Source of the DNA: Azoarcus sp. KH32C
GTDB taxonomy: Bacteria > Pseudomonadota > Gammaproteobacteria > Burkholderiales > Rhodocyclaceae
DNA: 64,000 bases
Reading direction: 5' to 3'
NCBI RefSeq assembly: GCF_000349945.1
Contig: NC_020516.1
Coordinates: 992,001-1,056,000 of the forward strand
The translations under genes were made by a program, and so were the position numbers. This document shows positions 60,825 to 64,000 of this stretch, in pieces; position 1 is the stretch's first letter, and every line of letters begins with the position of its first letter. The notes beneath the pieces are model-generated. The model saw nothing but the letters and a program-made list of their open reading frames with translations, did no database searches and had not been told where the DNA came from.

Positions 60825-61330
60825 GCATCACCCTTGCGGGTGATCCAGCAGTCGACGGGCAGCCCGGACGCGTCGGGGAAGGCGGTCGTCTGGCGCCGGT
60901 TGTTGTGATCGACCGTGAAAGTGAAACCGGTCATTCCGGCAGACGCCTTGCCTGTCGCTGTTGCGAGGAAAGCCTGGCTGTCCGCGCCGTTATTGGTGCA
61001 CGTGAAGTCGAACGAATCCGTCGTCGCCACGCCGACGCCGCAGTGGGTGGCGGTCGAGCCGTAGTTGCGGTTGTCCTGAAAGTACTGCTCGAGCCGAACC
61101 CGCAGCGTCGAAAGCTCGTTGGTCGCTTCGACGATCCGGCTGCGCTGGACATACCCCCTGTAGGAGGGCAGGGCGACCGCGGCCAGAATCGCGATCACGA
61201 CAATCGCGATGACCAGTTCGATGAGCGTGAAACCGCGCAGCCTGGGCGATTGATAACAATGGCTTCGGCATGGTTTTTCATGCGGAGCCCCGCGTCTTCC
61301 AGGCGCCTGCGGCGCATCGAATGCAGTCAT
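60818..61330 (-). CDS. pilE: Type IV pilin PilE-like
   Basis: The 170-residue protein carries the prepilin segment RLRGFTLIELVIAIVVIAIL and a PilE-like body: YRGYVQRSRIVEATNELSTLR, a conserved GVG and a C-terminal cysteine pair. The only in-frame ATG (61330) gives a 33-residue leader, far longer than the six to ten residues usual for type IVa pilins. It has no ribosome site. ATGs at 61281 and 61271 in the other two frames would give short, normal-looking leaders if a single-base frameshift existed. Either the long leader is real or the start is disrupted. It heads the operon fimT-pilV-pilW-pilX-pilY1. Confidence 0.82.
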   Translation of the reverse strand: MTAFDAPQAPGRRGAPHEKPCRSHCYQSPRLRGFTLIELVIAIVVIAILAAVALPSYRGYVQRSRIVEATNELSTLRVRLEQYFQDNRNYGSTATHCGVGVATTDSFDFTCTNNGADSQAFLATATGKASAGMTGFTFTVDHNNRRQTTAFPDASGLPVDCWITRKGDAC

Positions 61331-61481
61331 CGTCAGAGTCGGTCGCTTTACCCAAGGGTTGCCGTGGGCATATGCGGCGGTGTGTGTGAATGCCCGGATA
61401 TTTCAAATTATTTCACGTTTTTCGGGACATTTCCCCACATGTGGGCTGCTTGTGGCAAAGAAATTGTCAATGTGTGTGCCG

Positions 61482-61504
61482 CCGGCAGCCACGAAGGCTG
61501 CCGG
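61482..61504. promoter_or_regulatory. Hairpin upstream of pilE
   Basis: A perfect 9-bp inverted repeat (61482-61490 / 61496-61504) with an ACGAA loop lies in the 244-base gap between pilE and purC. It has no T tract, so its role is unclear; it may be a Rho-dependent or regulatory structure. Confidence 0.4.
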
Positions 61505-61543
61505 TTCACAGGTGTTTCGGAAGTGCTGCCCGCAGCGGGGTAA

Positions 61544-61566
61544 GCCGGGGCCAGAACAGCCCCGGC
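61544..61566 (-). terminator. Terminator of purC
   Basis: GCCGGGGC (61544-61551) and GCCCCGGC (61559-61566) form a perfect 8-bp stem with a 7-base loop, 8 bases after the purC stop codon. Confidence 0.65.
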
Positions 61567-61574
61567 GGATGGGG

Positions 61575-62510
61575 TCAGGCCAACGTGAGGCCCGTCAGGC
61601 GCTCGTAGGCTTCGCGGTACTTGGCCGCGGTGCGCTCGATGACTTCGGCCGGCAGGCGCGGTCCGGGGGCCTTCTTGTTCCAGGTGAGCGTCTCGAGGTA
61701 GTCGCGCACGTACTGCTTGTCGAAGGAGGGCGGGCTGATGCCTTCGCGGTAACCGTCCGCCGGCCAGAAGCGCGAGGAGTCGGGCGTCAGTGCCTCGTCG
61801 ATGAGGTGCAGCGTGCCGGCGGCGTCCACGCCGAACTCGAACTTCGTGTCGGCGATGATGATGCCGCGACCGGCCGCGTAGTTGGCCGCGGCGGTGTAGA
61901 GCGCGATGGCGGCGTCGCGGGCCTGGGCGGCGAGCTGGGCGCCGTTCTTGCCGGTACCCGCAAGCTGCTCGGTGAGGGCTGCCGCGCAGCGCGTCTGGGC
62001 CTGCTCGAAGGAGATGTTTTCGTCGTGGTCGCCGACGTCGGCCTTCGACGCCGGGGTGAAGATCGGCGAGGGCAGCTTCGCGGCCTGTTGCAGACCGGCG
62101 GACAGCTTGATGCCGCAGATTGCGCCGGTGTCCTGGTAGTCCTTCCAGCCCGAGCCGATCACGTAGCCGCGCACCACGGCCTCGATCGGCAGCGGCTTCA
62201 GTCGCTTGACGACCAGCGCGCGGCCGCGCACCTGTTCGCGCTCGTCGGCGGCAACAACCGATTCCGGATCGATGCCGGTGAGCTGATTGGGGATGATGTC
62301 GCCGAGGCGGTCGAACCAGAAACTCGCCATCGCGGTCAGCACGCGTCCCTTGTCCGGAATCGGGTCCGGGAGGATGACGTCGAAGGCGGACAGGCGGTCG
62401 CTGGTCACGATCAGGAGCTTGTCGGCGTCGACGGCATAGATGTCGCGCACCTTGCCGCGGCCCAGCAATTGCAGGCTCTTGATGGAGGATTCGAACAGGG
62501 GAGTGGCCAC
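61575..62510 (-). CDS. purC: SAICAR synthetase
   Basis: It joins aspartate to CAIR in step eight of purine synthesis. The 311-residue protein has the family motifs LLGRGKVRDIY, VVRGYVIGSGWKDYQ, IIADTKFEFG and LTPDSSRFW. The start is GTG at 62510, giving VATPLFESSIKSL. No ATG in frame is near, and the open frame upstream is antisense to the DUF3422 gene. It is on the same strand as that gene, 50 bases downstream. Confidence 0.96.
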   Translation of the reverse strand: MATPLFESSIKSLQLLGRGKVRDIYAVDADKLLIVTSDRLSAFDVILPDPIPDKGRVLTAMASFWFDRLGDIIPNQLTGIDPESVVAADEREQVRGRALVVKRLKPLPIEAVVRGYVIGSGWKDYQDTGAICGIKLSAGLQQAAKLPSPIFTPASKADVGDHDENISFEQAQTRCAAALTEQLAGTGKNGAQLAAQARDAAIALYTAAANYAAGRGIIIADTKFEFGVDAAGTLHLIDEALTPDSSRFWPADGYREGISPPSFDKQYVRDYLETLTWNKKAPGPRLPAEVIERTAAKYREAYERLTGLTLA

Positions 62511-62560
62511 GATGGTTAACGCTCTTTCAGGCAAAAACGGGATTATAGGACAGCTTCGTC

Positions 62561-63886
62561 TCAATGCCCGCCGTCGTGCCCCGCGCCGCTCTCTTCCGCG
62601 GCGAGCTGGCGGTGCATGCGGCGCAGACCGAGCGCGACCAATCCGGCGATGATCGGGATCGACACGGCCGTGACGACCTCGGGCGTGGCGGGCGCGATGA
62701 AGTCTTTGGCGCCCTTCGCGATGTACTGCACCAGTTGCGAGCCGTAGTAGGTGATCGCGACGACGGACAACCCTTCGACTGTTTCCTGCAGCCGCAGCTG
62801 CAGGCGCGAGCGCGTGTTCATCTGCGCAAGCAGCGCCTGGTTCTGGTGCTCGAGTTCGACGTCGACGCGGGTGCGCAGCAGCTGGGAGCTCCGCGCGATG
62901 CGGCCGGATAGGTCTTCCTGGCGCCGTGCGGTCGTCGCACAAGTATCGATCGCCGGTGCGAGGCGCCGCTGCATGAACTCGCGCATGGTCGGATAACCGC
63001 TCACGCGCACCTCGCGCAGGTCGTCGATGCGCTGCCGCACGAGGCCGTAATACGCCGCCGCGGCGCCGAAGCGGAAGGTGGTCCGCGCGACGGAGCGCTC
63101 GACGTCGGCAGCGAGTCGCGTGAGATGGCCGAGCACGTGGCGCTCGTCCTCGGGCGAGCCCGCGTCGCCCATGTTGTCCATCAGGTCGGCGAGTTCGCCT
63201 TCGGCCTGCGACAGCCTCGCGCGCACTTCCTTCGCGACGGGGAAGGCCAACAGCGCCATGACGCGGTAGGTCTCGATCTCGAGCAGGCGCTGCACCGTAC
63301 GTCCGGCCTGCCGCGGCGTCAGCGAGTCGTCGAGGACCAGGAAGCGCGAGAAACCGTCCGCAATGTGGAAGTCCGTGAAGACCCATCCGGCTCCGTCCGC
63401 GATCTGGGAGGCGATCGAGTTCATGCCGGTGGGCGAATACTGGCTGAGTACCGTCTCGGGCGACACTTCCTCGATGCTGCGCAGCTCGATGTGGGTCGCG
63501 ACGATGAGCTGGCCGGGGATGTCCTGGCGCCAGTTCGCCGGGACCTCGATCAGCGCGTGTTCGCCCACGGTGTCTGTGGTTTCGATGCGCCGGACGAAGG
63601 TGTAGCTCGTGAACTCGTGGTGGCGCTCCCACTTCAGCCGGAAATCGCCGGCGTCTAGGAATACGTGCCCCGATGCGGTCTCCGGCGCAGGGAGGCCGAG
63701 CTGCTCCGCGAGATGGCACAGGTGGGCGGATTCGGCGTCCGCGCTGTTTTCGGTGTGCAGGAATGCGAGATAGGTGACGAACTCGGGCGTCTGCAGCGGC
63801 ACGGGCGGACGGGCGTGAACCTCGTCGTTGAGCGTCTGACGCAGCGGGTGTTGTTCGAACAGGGGCATGTTGAGCGCGCGATCCAT
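62561..63886 (-). CDS. DUF3422 family membrane-anchored protein
   Basis: The function of the family is unknown. The 441-residue protein starts MDRALNMPLFEQHPLRQTLNDE, has a mostly soluble N-terminal domain (about 1-230) with HARPP and WERHHEFTSYTF, a helical middle, and two C-terminal membrane helices (about 370-390 and 400-425). It ends in a His/Gly-rich tail. The ATG at 63886 matches the family N-terminus; a start at 63958 in the same frame adds 24 basic residues. It is upstream of purC on the same strand. Confidence 0.9.
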   Translation of the reverse strand: MDRALNMPLFEQHPLRQTLNDEVHARPPVPLQTPEFVTYLAFLHTENSADAESAHLCHLAEQLGLPAPETASGHVFLDAGDFRLKWERHHEFTSYTFVRRIETTDTVGEHALIEVPANWRQDIPGQLIVATHIELRSIEEVSPETVLSQYSPTGMNSIASQIADGAGWVFTDFHIADGFSRFLVLDDSLTPRQAGRTVQRLLEIETYRVMALLAFPVAKEVRARLSQAEGELADLMDNMGDAGSPEDERHVLGHLTRLAADVERSVARTTFRFGAAAAYYGLVRQRIDDLREVRVSGYPTMREFMQRRLAPAIDTCATTARRQEDLSGRIARSSQLLRTRVDVELEHQNQALLAQMNTRSRLQLRLQETVEGLSVVAITYYGSQLVQYIAKGAKDFIAPATPEVVTAVSIPIIAGLVALGLRRMHRQLAAEESGAGHDGGH

Positions 63887-63922
63887 GGTGGCGCTAGCGT
63901 ACCGGTCCCGGAGATGCGGGGA

Positions 63923-63972
63923 AAGCCCCCGCCGCGTGTGGCGTCGCGAAGTCGCCACACGCGCGGGGGCTT
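63923..63972. terminator. Long hairpin at the right edge
   Basis: Arms 63923-63943 and 63953-63972 pair over 20 bp with one bulged C and a 9-base loop. It lies upstream of the DUF3422 gene and probably terminates a gene beyond the window, or separates it from this one. Confidence 0.7.
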
Positions 63973-64000
63973 CCTCAGGTCAATAGCGCGACGGCTGCAG

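Noticed and set aside
61440..61480. TTGACA hexamer on the minus strand upstream of pilE
   Set aside because: No -10-like sequence at 16-18 bases, so it was not listed as a promoter.
1..64000. CRISPR array, tRNA genes, insertion sequences or prophage
   Set aside because: I saw no regular repeat-spacer pattern, no cloverleaf with a recognisable T-loop, and no transposase, integrase or phage protein.

Overview
The window looks like chromosomal DNA of a free-living Gram-negative betaproteobacterium, most likely Rhodocyclales (Azoarcus/Thauera/Aromatoleum type). The reasons are G+C-rich coding DNA, strong GC-driven antisense open frames, the order hemC-hemD-hemX-hemY facing hemF, the dusB-fis-purH-purD-hemF string, lptD-surA-pdxA-ksgA with amgK-murU divergent from lptD, and an Eps-type exopolysaccharide locus with epsL/D/E/F/G. 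The taxonomic call is inference from gene order and protein character; no search was run. I recognised no tRNA, rRNA, insertion sequence, prophage or CRISPR array.

Layout. 1-1990: the 3' part of a gene for a protein with a metzincin-like zinc site, then a relatively AT-rich 413-bp gap with a perfect FNR/Anr-type box, then a WecA/MraY-family sugar-1-phosphate transferase. 1997-9177: ppc on the minus strand, divergent from hemC-hemD-hemX-hemY, closed by a strong bidirectional hairpin. 9213-14374: minus-strand run dusB-fis-purH-purD-hemF. 14463-18896: minus-strand diguanylate cyclase with a periplasmic CxxCH haem-c motif, then pepP-ubiH. 18970-26593: amgK-murU (peptidoglycan sugar recycling) on minus, divergent from lptD-surA-pdxA-ksgA (outer-membrane biogenesis, vitamin B6, rRNA methylation). 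26648-28394: xthA, a Crp/Fnr regulator and a small DUF2892 membrane protein, with two palindromes before the last.

28508-51288 is the main accessory region, a roughly 22-kb exopolysaccharide locus. A WcaJ-like initiating transferase is on the minus strand. Across an AT-rich regulatory gap lies a plus-strand run: epsL barrel, a small sortable-looking protein, EpsD, EpsE (Wza-like), EpsF (Wzz-like), EpsG (BY-kinase-like), GT2, Wzy/WaaL-like, a large secreted protein of unknown function, a hexapeptide acyltransferase, GT4, a QxxRW-type GT2, a WecG-like transferase, an SGNH hydrolase, an MBOAT acyltransferase, another glycosyltransferase, a Wzx-like flippase, a pyruvyl transferase and a nucleotidyltransferase. 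Many of these genes touch or overlap by 4 nt, so they are probably co-translated. They describe a Wzx/Wzy-dependent polymer that is probably O-acylated and pyruvylated. No exosortase gene is present, although epsL/D/E/F/G usually travel with one.

51289-63972: a 59-codon gene behind a CsoR/RcnR-like palindrome, oligopeptidase A (prlC), a DUF2189 membrane protein, then a minus-strand minor-pilin operon pilE-fimT-pilV-pilW-pilX-pilY1. PilE has an unusual leader. The window ends with purC and a DUF3422 protein, and a long hairpin at the right edge closes a gene outside the window.

Most of the window is ordinary housekeeping DNA. The points most worth following are the metzincin-like fragment, the haem-c diguanylate cyclase, the Crp/Fnr-DUF2892 control region, the regulatory gaps of the eps locus with its unknown secreted protein, and the 59-codon gene with its palindrome.
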